From positions 1 to 5,374 of the forward strand of contig JASLFM010000078.1 of NCBI GenBank assembly GCA_030150585.1: DNA of 5,374 bases. The letters run 5' to 3'. The position numbers were made by a program, and so were the translations under genes. The notes beneath the pieces are model-generated. The model worked only from the letters and a program-made list of their open reading frames with translations, searched no databases and was not told the origin of the DNA. The stretch's first letter is position 1. Each line of letters begins with the position of its first letter. Below, piece after piece: positions 1 to 5,374 of the stretch. Source of the DNA: Acidovorax sp. GTDB taxonomy: Bacteria > Pseudomonadota > Gammaproteobacteria > Burkholderiales > Burkholderiaceae_C.

Positions 1-947
1 CGTTCCTTGACGAGCTTGGCCCAGCGTGCCGTGTCATCTTGGATGAAGCGCGCGAGCTCCTGCGGGGTGGTCGGCGCAGGCTCGGCGCCCTGGGCGACGA
101 GCAGGTTTGCCACCTCGGGGTCGGCAAGCGCGCGGCGCAGCATGGCACTGGCGCTGGCCACCACCTCCGTGGGCGTGCGCGCCGGCGCGAACAGGGCGTA
201 CCAGATGTCGTACTCGAAGTCCTTCACGCCAGCCTCGGCCATCGTCGGCACATTGGGCAGCGCGCGCGAACGCTTGGCACTCGCCACAGCCAGCGGCGTG
301 AGTTTGCCAGCCTTGATCTGCTGCACCACGCTGGGGACGGCATTGATGCCCAACTGCACATGGCCGCCCACGAGCTCGTTCACGGCCGGCGCGCCGCCCT
401 TGTAGGGGATCTGCACCATGCGCGTGCCGGTGGCGGCCTGGAACATCTCCATCGACAAATGGCCTGGGCTGCCATTGCCGCTGGAGCTGTAGTTCAACGT
501 GCCAGGGTTCTTGCGCGCCAGCGCGATGAGTTCCTGCAGCGAATTCGTGCCCAGGCTCGGATGCGTGGTCAGGATGGGTACGTTGATCAGCACGCGCCCC
601 ACGGGCACGAAGTCGCGCGAGGGGTTGTAGGCGAGCTTGCTCGACAGCAGCGGCGCCGTCACCATGCCCGAGCCCGCGCCCAGCAGCAGCGTGTAGCCAT
701 CGGCGGGCGAAGATGCCACGGCCTGCATGCCCGCGGCGCCGGGACGGTTCTCGATGACGACCGGCTGGTGCCACAGGTCCGACATCTTGCGCGCCACCAC
801 GCGCATGGCCGCATCGGCTGCCGCGCCCGCGGGGAACGGCACCACGATGCGCACGGGCTTCTCAGGGTAATCCGCCGCCTGGGCCGCCTGCAGGGCCAGG
901 CCCGCGAGCAGCAGTGGCAAGGCCAGGAATTGCTTGAAACGGTTCAT
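1..947 (-). CDS. Bug-family (TctC-like) tripartite tricarboxylate transporter substrate-binding protein, C-terminus cut by window edge
   Basis: This is a periplasmic solute-binding protein of the Bug family, whose members bind small carboxylates or related metabolites and deliver them to a TctAB-type permease or act as sensors. The frame is open from the ATG at 947-945 to the window edge, giving 315 codons without a stop. Bug proteins usually have about 320-330 residues, so only the last few are missing. A signal peptide is clear: basic MNRFK start, Leu/Ala-rich core, and AQA at 22-24 before a likely mature start ADYPEKP. Family motifs follow in order: YPEKPVRIVVPFPAG (27-41) with Asp45, ENRPGAAG (66-73), ADGYTLLLG (82-90), YSSSGNGSPGH (153-163) and IPYKGGAPA (180-188). 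The start lies 19 bases after the porin stop, with only a weak GAGA ribosome site, which suggests cotranscription with the porin. The ligand cannot be read from the sequence. The family call is firm. Confidence 0.95.
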   Translation of the reverse strand, partial: MNRFKQFLALPLLLAGLALQAAQAADYPEKPVRIVVPFPAGAAADAAMRVVARKMSDLWHQPVVIENRPGAAGMQAVASSPADGYTLLLGAGSGMVTAPLLSSKLAYNPSRDFVPVGRVLINVPILTTHPSLGTNSLQELIALARKNPGTLNYSSSGNGSPGHLSMEMFQAATGTRMVQIPYKGGAPAVNELVGGHVQLGINAVPSVVQQIKAGKLTPLAVASAKRSRALPNVPTMAEAGVKDFEYDIWYALFAPARTPTEVVASASAMLRRALADPEVANLLVAQGAEPAPTTPQELARFIQDDTARWAKLVKE

Positions 948-966
948 CGCAGAGGTCTCGTAAAGG

Positions 967-1980
967 TCAGAAATCATGGCGGATACCAGCCCCGACGGCG
1001 CGCACCGCCACATTGCTGCGGCTGGAGTCGATGCCGTCGTGGTCGACGAAGGCCTGCAGCTCGGTGCGCTTGGACAGTGCATAGGTGTAGGCCAGCTGCT
1101 GGCGCTTGCGCTTGCCACTCAAGGAGGTCTGCACGTCGCGCTGCATTACGTTGAGCACCACCGCGTGCAGCCCGGCAGTGAACTTGGCGCCCACGAGCCA
1201 GTAGTCCACATCGGCGCGCGAGCTGCCCGGCTTGTTCTCGTAGCGATCGCGGCCCCACAGCACATAGGGATCGATGGCGCCAAAGTCATAGCGCACACCC
1301 GCCTGCCACTTGCTCGAGAACTCGTTGGCCAGCAGCCCCCCGGGGCGCGTGTCCTTGGCAAAGCCGATGCCGGCCGTCCAAGGGCCGTCGACGTAGTTCA
1401 GCCCCAGGTCCAGTGACTTGGCGCCGTTCTCCTGGTCGGGCGTCTTGGGGTCGCCGCGCAGGTAGTAGCGGGCACGCACGTTGACGCCGCCCCACTTGGG
1501 GCTCTGGTAGCCGATGGAGTTGGAGGTGCGGTTGCGCGCGTTGAGCATCGACGTGCCGATGGCCGTGGCGCCCGCATCGTTGGCGGCGAACGAGGTGATC
1601 CCCGTCACCTGCGAGTACAGCGGCGAGCCCGTGGGATTGGCCGAGTCGAGCCGGCCCAGCGCCAGCGTGCCGAAGCCGCCGCGCAGCGCCACATAGCTGT
1701 TGCGGAACGCCGGTGTGGTGAGTGCGCCGGTGTCGGCGTCCGTCCCCATCTCCAGGCCGAACATGGCCGAGAGCCCCGAGCCCAGTTCCTCCTTGCCCCG
1801 GAAGCCCAGGCGCGAGGCGTTGTCGCGCTCTTCCATGACGGAGCCGGCATTGCCGGTCTTCAGGTTGTTGACCGTGAGGCGGATTTGTCCGTAGACCTGC
1901 ACGTCCTGCGCCGCGGCGGGCGTCAGGGCCAGGGTGAGCAGGCCGCTGGCAACGGCAGCGGCGGGAAACAGGGCCTTCAT
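967..1980 (-). CDS. Gram-negative general porin (Porin_4 / OmpC-like, Burkholderiales type)
   Basis: This is an outer-membrane beta-barrel porin of 337 residues, probably a trimeric diffusion channel for small hydrophilic solutes. Residues 1-24 are a signal peptide (MKALFP start, Leu/Ala core, AAA just before Q25), and the mature protein starts QDVQVYGQI, matching the first barrel strand of this family. Typical porin strands follow: SRLGFRGKEELGSGLSAMFGLE (split here as SRLGFRGKEELG at 57-68 and SGLSAMFGLE at 68-77) and FRNSYVALRGGFGTLALGR (92-110). The protein ends in the C-terminal Phe (HDF) recognised by the BAM assembly machinery. It is on the short side, as many Burkholderiales porins have 350-400 residues. 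The stretch GKRKRQQ (289-295) is strongly basic and may point to anion preference, which is only an inference. An AAGGAG ribosome site lies 9 bases before the ATG. The neighbouring Bug gene suggests a shared uptake route. Confidence 0.95.
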   Translation of the reverse strand: MKALFPAAAVASGLLTLALTPAAAQDVQVYGQIRLTVNNLKTGNAGSVMEERDNASRLGFRGKEELGSGLSAMFGLEMGTDADTGALTTPAFRNSYVALRGGFGTLALGRLDSANPTGSPLYSQVTGITSFAANDAGATAIGTSMLNARNRTSNSIGYQSPKWGGVNVRARYYLRGDPKTPDQENGAKSLDLGLNYVDGPWTAGIGFAKDTRPGGLLANEFSSKWQAGVRYDFGAIDPYVLWGRDRYENKPGSSRADVDYWLVGAKFTAGLHAVVLNVMQRDVQTSLSGKRKRQQLAYTYALSKRTELQAFVDHDGIDSSRSNVAVRAVGAGIRHDF

Positions 1981-1989
1981 GGAATCTCG

Positions 1990-1995
1990 CTCCTT
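1990..1995 (-). promoter_or_regulatory. Ribosome binding site of the porin gene
   Basis: On the minus strand this reads AAGGAG, a near-perfect Shine-Dalgarno sequence, 9 bases before the porin ATG at 1980. It fixes the porin start and fits high expression. The Bug gene downstream and the LysR gene opposite have much weaker sites. Confidence 0.8.
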
Positions 1996-2021
1996 GTGTA
2001 ATCGGTGTTTTGACGCAGCGG

Positions 2022-2050
2022 ATTCTCTGGAGCCTTCGGAGGGACCACAA
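2022..2050 (-). promoter_or_regulatory. Possible sigma70-like promoter of the porin-Bug transcript
   Basis: On the minus strand TTGTGG (2050-2045) is followed after 17 bases by GAGAAT (2027-2022). The spacing is ideal, but both hexamers match the consensus only partly. It lies about 40 bases before the porin start codon and just downstream of the GTATGAC repeats, where an activator of the LysR type would sit. It is the best candidate I found by eye, and weak enough that it may be chance. Confidence 0.25.
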
Positions 2051-2052
2051 CG

Positions 2053-2072
2053 GTATGACGGACCTGTATGAC
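2053..2072. repeat. Direct repeat GTATGAC x2 in the porin-LysR intergenic region, possible operator
   Basis: The heptamer GTATGAC occurs at 2053-2059 and again at 2066-2072, 13 bases apart start to start; a shorter TATG follows at 2075-2078. The stretch between them contains a T-N11-A arrangement (T2056 to A2068) with a small GGACC dyad, loosely like a LysR-type box. Seen from the porin, the repeats lie immediately upstream of the candidate -35 element. The repeat is a direct observation; its role as a regulator binding site is inferred from its place between divergent genes. Confidence 0.4.
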
Positions 2073-2088
2073 CCTATGCGATTTGGAG

Positions 2089-2100
2089 TGCGCTTGCGCA
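2089..2100. repeat. Short inverted repeat TGCGC-TT-GCGCA in the porin-LysR gap
   Basis: Two perfect 5-base arms surround a 2-base centre, about 60 bases before the LysR start. In DNA this rich in G and C such a dyad can arise by chance. Its position would suit an autoregulatory site for the LysR gene, but nothing else supports this. Confidence 0.25.
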
Positions 2101-2158
2101 GGCGCGGCGCGGCTGCAAAGATGCATGGCACCATCGCACGCGCACCGTTCGTCCGCCC

Positions 2159-3088
2159 ATGAATTTCAAGCAGCTAGAAGCGTTCCAGGCCATCATGGCC
2201 AGCGGCTCGGCCACCGGTGCGGCCGAGCGCCTGGGCCTGTCGCAGCCGGCCATCAGCCGGCTGCTTGCGCAGTTCGAGGAAGACCTGGGCCTGCGCCTGT
2301 TCGTGCGCGAGAAGGGCCGCCTGCTGCCTACGCGCGAAGCCGAGGCCCTGCTGCAGGACGCGCAAGGCCTCATGGACTCGGCCCAATGCTTTCGACGGCA
2401 TTCCGAGCAGTTGCGCCTGGGCGGCTTCAAGCGGCGGCTGCTCAAGGTGGCCGTGCCCAGCACGCTGGCCACGGCACTCATGCCCTCGGTTGCCCAGCGC
2501 TTCATGCAGGCGCATCCCGACGTGGTGCTGGAAGTGCTCTCGGGCTCCTACAGCGATGCGGAACGCGCGCTGCTCGGCCGGGACGCGGACATCGGGCTCG
2601 TGCGCCTGCCCATGGAGATGCAGGGCCTGCATGCCGACGCCTGCCTGGAATCCGATGCCGTATGCATCATGCCCAAGGGCCACCCGCTGGAGCAGTTGCC
2701 GGAAGTGCACCCGATCGATCTGGCCGACGCCACGCTGATCCTGCTGGGCCGCCAGCGCCAGATCCGCCACGAGATCGACATGGCCTTCCGCCAGGCGCGC
2801 GTGCTGCCCCGCGTGGCCATCGAAGTGCATTCGGTGAGCGTGGCCTGCAGCCATGTGGCGCAGGGGCTGGGCGTGTCGATCGTCAACGCGCTGCTGGCGA
2901 GCTACTGCCAGCCCGGTACGTTCTCCAGCCGGCCCTTTCGCCCCCGCATCAGCTACCGGCTCGGCGTGGCGACGCTCGGCGGCGCGGCACAGGCGCCATT
3001 GAACACGGCGTTCTCACAGCTGCTCGTCGGTGCGATCCTCGCGGCCGTGGGCCCCGACCACCACACGCGCCTGGTTTCCGGCACCTAA
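2159..3088 (+). CDS. LysR-type transcriptional regulator, likely controller of the divergent porin-Bug genes
   Basis: This is a 309-residue LysR-family regulator, a normal full length. The N-terminal winged helix-turn-helix spans about residues 3-60: MNFKQLEAFQAIM, then the helix-turn-helix with ATGAAERLGLSQPAISRLLAQFE (ATGAAERLGLSQ at 18-29, PAISRLLAQFE at 30-40) and the wing LGLRLFVREKGRLLPT (43-58). A linker helix follows to about 90, then the effector-binding domain starts at LLKVAVPSTLATALMP (94-109) and runs to the end, with a GLGVSIVNALLA segment near 236-247. The N-terminus resembles the NocR/OccR type of regulator, which is only an impression. The ATG at 2159 has no clear Shine-Dalgarno before it. 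LysR regulators commonly control the divergent gene, here porin and Bug protein 178 bases away, in response to a metabolite that may be the transported solute. The last 4 bases overlap the end of the convergent YihY gene. Confidence 0.95.
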   Translation: MNFKQLEAFQAIMASGSATGAAERLGLSQPAISRLLAQFEEDLGLRLFVREKGRLLPTREAEALLQDAQGLMDSAQCFRRHSEQLRLGGFKRRLLKVAVPSTLATALMPSVAQRFMQAHPDVVLEVLSGSYSDAERALLGRDADIGLVRLPMEMQGLHADACLESDAVCIMPKGHPLEQLPEVHPIDLADATLILLGRQRQIRHEIDMAFRQARVLPRVAIEVHSVSVACSHVAQGLGVSIVNALLASYCQPGTFSSRPFRPRISYRLGVATLGGAAQAPLNTAFSQLLVGAILAAVGPDHHTRLVSGT

Positions 3089-4314
3089 AGCACGTCCGCC
3101 AGCCGCACGGCATCGAGACGCGCGCCGGCCCAGAAGCCCGTCGTAGTGCCCGACAGCGGCAGCAGCAAGCGCTTGACGAGCGGCTCCACGGGCGTGTCCT
3201 GAATGTCGATCAGCAGCACGTAGCGCGCCGGCTGCCCGTTGGCCGGCTCGACCAGCAAACCAATCCAGTCGAGCGCGAGCAGCACCTCCAGCACCGGTTC
3301 GAGCTGCAGCGCGTCCACACGCAGCGCATACACGAGTTCCTCCATGCTGCGGCCCCGGGCCTGCGTGAGCCGCGCACGCTGGAGTTGCTGCAGCACCTCC
3401 AGCGCCAGTTGGAAGTGCCAGCCATAGGCCTCGCCCCGGCGGGCCACGCCCGATAGCAGGCTCGGCAGGTAGGCGGCCACCACAGCCCCGAGCAGCACGA
3501 TGACCCAGGCCACATAGATCCACACGAGCAGGATGGGCAGCGTGGCGAACGTGCCGTAGACCGCTGAATACGTGGGCACCTGGGCCAGGTACAGGGCCAG
3601 CGCTTTCTTGGCCAGCTCCATGCCGATCGACACGAAGATCCCCCCCGCCCATGCGTGCTGCCACTTCACCTGCGTGTTGGGCACGTAGTGGTACAGCCCC
3701 GCCATGCCAGCCGCGAGCACAAAGAACTCGATCGAGTCGAACACCAGGCGCACGCCGCCGGGCAGCGCATCCACGAGCCCGCGCGAGGCCGACATCACGT
3801 ACGAGGTAAGCGCCAGGCTCGCGCCGAGCACGAGCGGCCCCAAGGTGAGCGCTGTCCAATAAATGAGCACGCGCTGCCCCAGCGGCCGCAGCCGGCGCAC
3901 GCGCCAGATGTTGTTGAGCGTGCGGTCGATGGTGAGGATCAGCATCAGCGCCGTGACAAGCAGCACCGAGAAACCCACCACCCCCAGGCGACTGGCCTTG
4001 GCCGCGAACTGCGTGATATAGCCCAGCACCTGGCGGGCGATGGTGTCGGGCACGAGGCTGTCGATCAGCCAACGCTGCAGCACCTCCTGCACCTTGCCGA
4101 AGATCGGGAAGGCAGTGAACACGGCGAGCGCAACCGTCACGAACGGCACGAGCGCGAGGATGGTGGTGAACGTAAGGCTGCTGGCCGTGAGGCCCAGGCG
4201 GTCTTCGCGGAAGCGCTCGCGCAGCGTGTGGGCCGTGGTGCGCCATGGAAAGCGCGACAGCTCGGCGATAAGCGCCTCCCCGCGCTGCACCACATTCTGT
4301 AGGGACAAGGGCAT
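3085..4314 (-). CDS. YihY-family inner membrane protein (RbnBN-like, formerly called ribonuclease BN)
   Basis: This 409-residue integral membrane protein belongs to the YihY/virulence factor BrkB family. About six membrane segments are visible: roughly 43-69, 109-129, 150-173, 189-210, 221-243 and 255-284. Family hallmarks are LTASSLTFTTILALVPFV (42-59) and YGTFATLPILLVWIY (253-267), followed by LLGAVVAAYLP (274-284). A soluble C-terminal tail of about 120 residues (290-409) with amphipathic helices resembles a winged-helix-like extension found in longer betaproteobacterial members; shorter homologues such as E. coli YihY have about 290 residues. Databases often label the family ribonuclease BN, but that tRNA-processing enzyme is a different, metallo-beta-lactamase protein; the true role here is unknown. 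The ATG at 4314 has no good ribosome site; the next gene diverges only 21 bases away. The stop TAG overlaps the LysR stop. Confidence 0.93.
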   Translation of the reverse strand: MPLSLQNVVQRGEALIAELSRFPWRTTAHTLRERFREDRLGLTASSLTFTTILALVPFVTVALAVFTAFPIFGKVQEVLQRWLIDSLVPDTIARQVLGYITQFAAKASRLGVVGFSVLLVTALMLILTIDRTLNNIWRVRRLRPLGQRVLIYWTALTLGPLVLGASLALTSYVMSASRGLVDALPGGVRLVFDSIEFFVLAAGMAGLYHYVPNTQVKWQHAWAGGIFVSIGMELAKKALALYLAQVPTYSAVYGTFATLPILLVWIYVAWVIVLLGAVVAAYLPSLLSGVARRGEAYGWHFQLALEVLQQLQRARLTQARGRSMEELVYALRVDALQLEPVLEVLLALDWIGLLVEPANGQPARYVLLIDIQDTPVEPLVKRLLLPLSGTTTGFWAGARLDAVRLADVL

Positions 4315-4335
4315 GGCCGATATGATGCCACCCCG
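4315..4335. promoter_or_regulatory. Very short divergent intergenic gap with TATGAT -10-like element
   Basis: Only 21 bases separate the divergent YihY and DUF2069 start codons. On the plus strand TATGAT (4321-4326) matches the -10 consensus at five of six positions. Transcription would then begin about 7 bases later, at or next to the ATG at 4336, giving a leaderless or nearly leaderless message. No convincing -35 lies 16-18 bases upstream (TGTAGG at 4298-4303 is poor), and no TGn extension is present. Any promoter of the YihY gene must overlap the DUF2069 coding region. Confidence 0.35.
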
Positions 4336-4725
4336 ATGACGACGCCAAACTCCATGCCCACCACCGATGTGGCCGCCACCCGCTGGCTCGCCGTGGGCAG
4401 CCTGCTGGGCCTGATCGTACTGAGCCTGGCCTGGGAGCTGCTGCTCGCGCCGCTGCGCCCCGGTGGCTCATGGCTCGCGCTCAAGGCACTGCCGCTGTGC
4501 ATTCCGCTCGCGGGCCTGCTCAAGCGCCGCATGTACACCTACCGCTGGGTCAGCCTGGTGGTGTGGCTCTATTTCACCGAGGGCGTGGTGCGCGCCTGGA
4601 GCGACAGGCCCCCGGGCAACTGGCTCGCGCTCGCCGAGATCGCTCTGTGCCTGCTGCTGTTCGCGGCCTGCGCGCTGCACGTGCGGCTGCGCCAGCGCGC
4701 CGCACGCGCGGCCACTGCGCCCTGA
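4336..4725 (+). CDS. DUF2069 family small integral membrane protein
   Basis: This is a 129-residue membrane protein of unknown function. Four hydrophobic segments are visible, at about 16-38, 47-62, 69-87 and 96-116. The family signature is the stretch LALKALPLCIPLAGLLKRR (47-65) followed by MYTYRWVSLVVWLYFTEGVVRA (MYTYRWVSLVV at 66-76, WLYFTEGVVRA at 77-87), with Tyr67, Tyr69, Trp71, Tyr79, Glu82 and Arg86 as characteristic residues. The C-terminus is short and basic (RLRQRAARAATAP). The ATG at 4336 lacks a Shine-Dalgarno sequence; an in-frame ATG at 4354 (Met7) is an alternative start that keeps all membrane segments. DUF2069 genes are, as I recall, often near yihY and the quinone reductase gene wrbA in pseudomonads; here YihY is divergent and no wrbA is present. 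The downstream oxidase gene follows after 37 bases and may share its transcript. Confidence 0.9.
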   Translation: MTTPNSMPTTDVAATRWLAVGSLLGLIVLSLAWELLLAPLRPGGSWLALKALPLCIPLAGLLKRRMYTYRWVSLVVWLYFTEGVVRAWSDRPPGNWLALAEIALCLLLFAACALHVRLRQRAARAATAP

Positions 4726-4741
4726 CCGTTTGTTGACCGTT
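4723..4741. repeat. Tandem direct repeat TGACCGTT x2 before the FAD oxidase gene
   Basis: TGACCGTT occurs at 4723-4730, starting on the DUF2069 stop codon, and again at 4734-4741. The start-to-start distance is 11 bases, about one helical turn, so both copies face the same side of the DNA. The second copy contains TTGACC (4733-4738), close to a -35 hexamer, but no -10 follows at suitable distance. It could be a regulator site or chance. Confidence 0.35.
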
Positions 4742-4750
4742 GATATCTCC

Positions 4751-4755
4751 AAGGA
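4751..4755 (+). promoter_or_regulatory. Ribosome binding site of the FAD oxidase gene
   Basis: AAGGA lies 7 bases before the ATG at 4763. It is the only good Shine-Dalgarno sequence in this gap and supports this start over later in-frame ATG codons. Confidence 0.75.
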
Positions 4756-4762
4756 TTTGCCC

Positions 4763-5374
4763 ATGTCCATCCTGATCGATACCCTGCGCCAGATCGTCGG
4801 CGATGCCCACGTGCTGGCCGATGGCGACCTCACCGCCTGGGAACAGGACTGGCGCCGCAGGGTGCGGGGCAAGGCCCTGGCTGTGGTACGCCCGGGCTCG
4901 ACCGACGAAGTGGCGGCCGTGGTACGCGCCTGCGCGCAGGCGGGCACCGCCATCGTGCCCCAGGGTGGCAACACGGGACTCGCCGTAGGCTCCACACCCG
5001 ATGCATCGGGCACCCAGGTGGTGCTGAGCCTCGCGCGCATGAGCGCGGTGCGCGCCACCGACAAGGACAACCTCACGATGACCGTGGAGGCCGGCTGCAT
5101 CCTGCAGAACGTGCAGGAGGCCGCCGACAAGGCGGGCCTGCTGTTCCCGCTCTCGCTCGCGGCCGAGGGCAGTTGCACCATCGGCGGCAACCTCGCCACG
5201 AACGCAGGCGGCACACAGGTCGTGCGCTACGGCAACGCGCGCGAGCTGTGCCTGGGCCTGGAAGTGGTCACGCCGCAGGGCGAGGTCTGGAACGGCCTCA
5301 AGGGCCTGCGCAAAGACAACACGGGTTACGACCTGCGCGACCTGTTCATCGGCAGCGAGGGCACGCTGGGCATC
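4763..5374 (+). CDS. FAD-binding oxidoreductase, GlcD / D-2-hydroxyacid dehydrogenase type, C-terminus cut by window edge
   Basis: The first 204 residues of an FAD-linked oxidase are present; the family usually has about 460-480, so more than half is missing. The visible part is the PCMH-type FAD-binding domain (FAD_binding_4): VVRPGSTDEVAAVVRAC (41-57), the pyrophosphate-binding loop PQGGNTGL (66-73), VEAGCILQNVQEAAD (108-122), CTIGGNLATNAGGTQVVRYG (138-157) and RKDNTGYDLRDLFIGSEGTLGI (RKDNTGYDLRD at 183-193, LFIGSEGTLGI at 194-204). The combination GGNLATNAGG, RYGNARELCLG and KDNTGYDL fits the D-2-hydroxyglutarate / D-lactate / glycolate dehydrogenase group, which oxidises a D-2-hydroxyacid to the 2-oxoacid and passes electrons to a quinone, cytochrome or flavoprotein. 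The substrate-determining C-terminal domain is outside the window, so no substrate is assigned. No signal peptide is visible, suggesting a cytoplasmic location. The AAGGA ribosome site supports this start. Confidence 0.93.
   Translation, partial: MSILIDTLRQIVGDAHVLADGDLTAWEQDWRRRVRGKALAVVRPGSTDEVAAVVRACAQAGTAIVPQGGNTGLAVGSTPDASGTQVVLSLARMSAVRATDKDNLTMTVEAGCILQNVQEAADKAGLLFPLSLAAEGSCTIGGNLATNAGGTQVVRYGNARELCLGLEVVTPQGEVWNGLKGLRKDNTGYDLRDLFIGSEGTLGI

Noticed and set aside
39..1154. 371-codon open frame on the plus strand, opposite the Bug gene and the end of the porin gene
   Set aside because: Its protein is a low-complexity mix of Arg, His, Gly and Ala without any fold signature, and it lies antisense to two genes with clear family motifs. 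Such frames are expected in high-GC DNA.
2111..2130. ATGCAT palindrome and TGC/GCA dyads before the LysR start
   Set aside because: Too short and too common in this base composition to support a site without conservation data.
3089..3120. Possible terminator at the LysR/YihY convergence
   Set aside because: I found no GC-rich hairpin followed by a T run on either strand near the two stops.
2068..3456. 462-codon open frame on the plus strand covering the LysR gene and running on into the YihY gene
   Set aside because: It is out of frame with the convincing LysR gene and its product is biased in composition and without recognisable domains.
3014..4471. 485-codon open frame on the minus strand, longer than the YihY gene it overlaps
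   Set aside because: It lies on the same strand as the YihY gene in another frame; its product is Ala/Gly/Arg/His-rich with no membrane segments or motifs, while the YihY frame has strong family hallmarks.
4468..5214. 248-codon open frame on the minus strand opposite DUF2069 and the FAD oxidase
   Set aside because: It is antisense to two recognised genes; the Ser/Arg/Ala-rich product has no motif and no good ribosome site was seen.
1..5374. Hidden novel system such as a defence island, toxin-antitoxin pair, retron, CRISPR array or mobile element
   Set aside because: All substantial frames are accounted for by six known families, the gaps are at most 178 bases, and no repeat array, transposase, reverse transcriptase or tRNA-like structure is visible.

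Overview
The window is high-GC DNA, with coding density and third-position G/C bias typical of a betaproteobacterium. A general porin of the Burkholderiales type, a Bug-family periplasmic binding protein next to it, and DUF2069 and YihY membrane proteins together suggest the order Burkholderiales, probably Comamonadaceae or a close relative. This placement is inferred from protein families and style; no search was run. No RNA gene, insertion sequence, CRISPR array or prophage gene is visible, and no gap between genes exceeds 178 bases.

Left part (1-3088): an uptake module with its probable regulator. On the minus strand a porin (967-1980) is followed after 19 bases by a Bug/TctC-type solute-binding protein (947 down to the window edge, C-terminus cut off). 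They are probably cotranscribed: the porin would let a small organic acid cross the outer membrane and the Bug protein would bind it in the periplasm. A LysR-type regulator (2159-3088, plus strand) diverges from the porin. The 178-base gap between them holds a direct repeat, a weak T-N11-A site and a weak sigma70-like promoter, so the regulator most likely controls the porin-Bug pair. No TctA/TctB membrane genes and no catabolic gene are in view, so the ligand cannot be named.

Right part (3085-5374): conserved housekeeping-type genes. A YihY-family inner membrane protein (minus strand) converges on the LysR gene so tightly that the two stop codons overlap. A small DUF2069 membrane protein diverges from it with only 21 bases between the start codons. 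After 37 bases comes an FAD-binding oxidase of the GlcD / D-2-hydroxyacid dehydrogenase type (from 4763, cut off by the window end after its FAD-binding motifs).

All six protein genes belong to known families, and I found no evidence of an undescribed system. The points most worth a second look are regulatory: the repeats in the porin-LysR gap, the very short divergent gap at 4315-4335 with a possible leaderless start, the overlapping convergent stops, and an 8-base tandem repeat before the oxidase gene.
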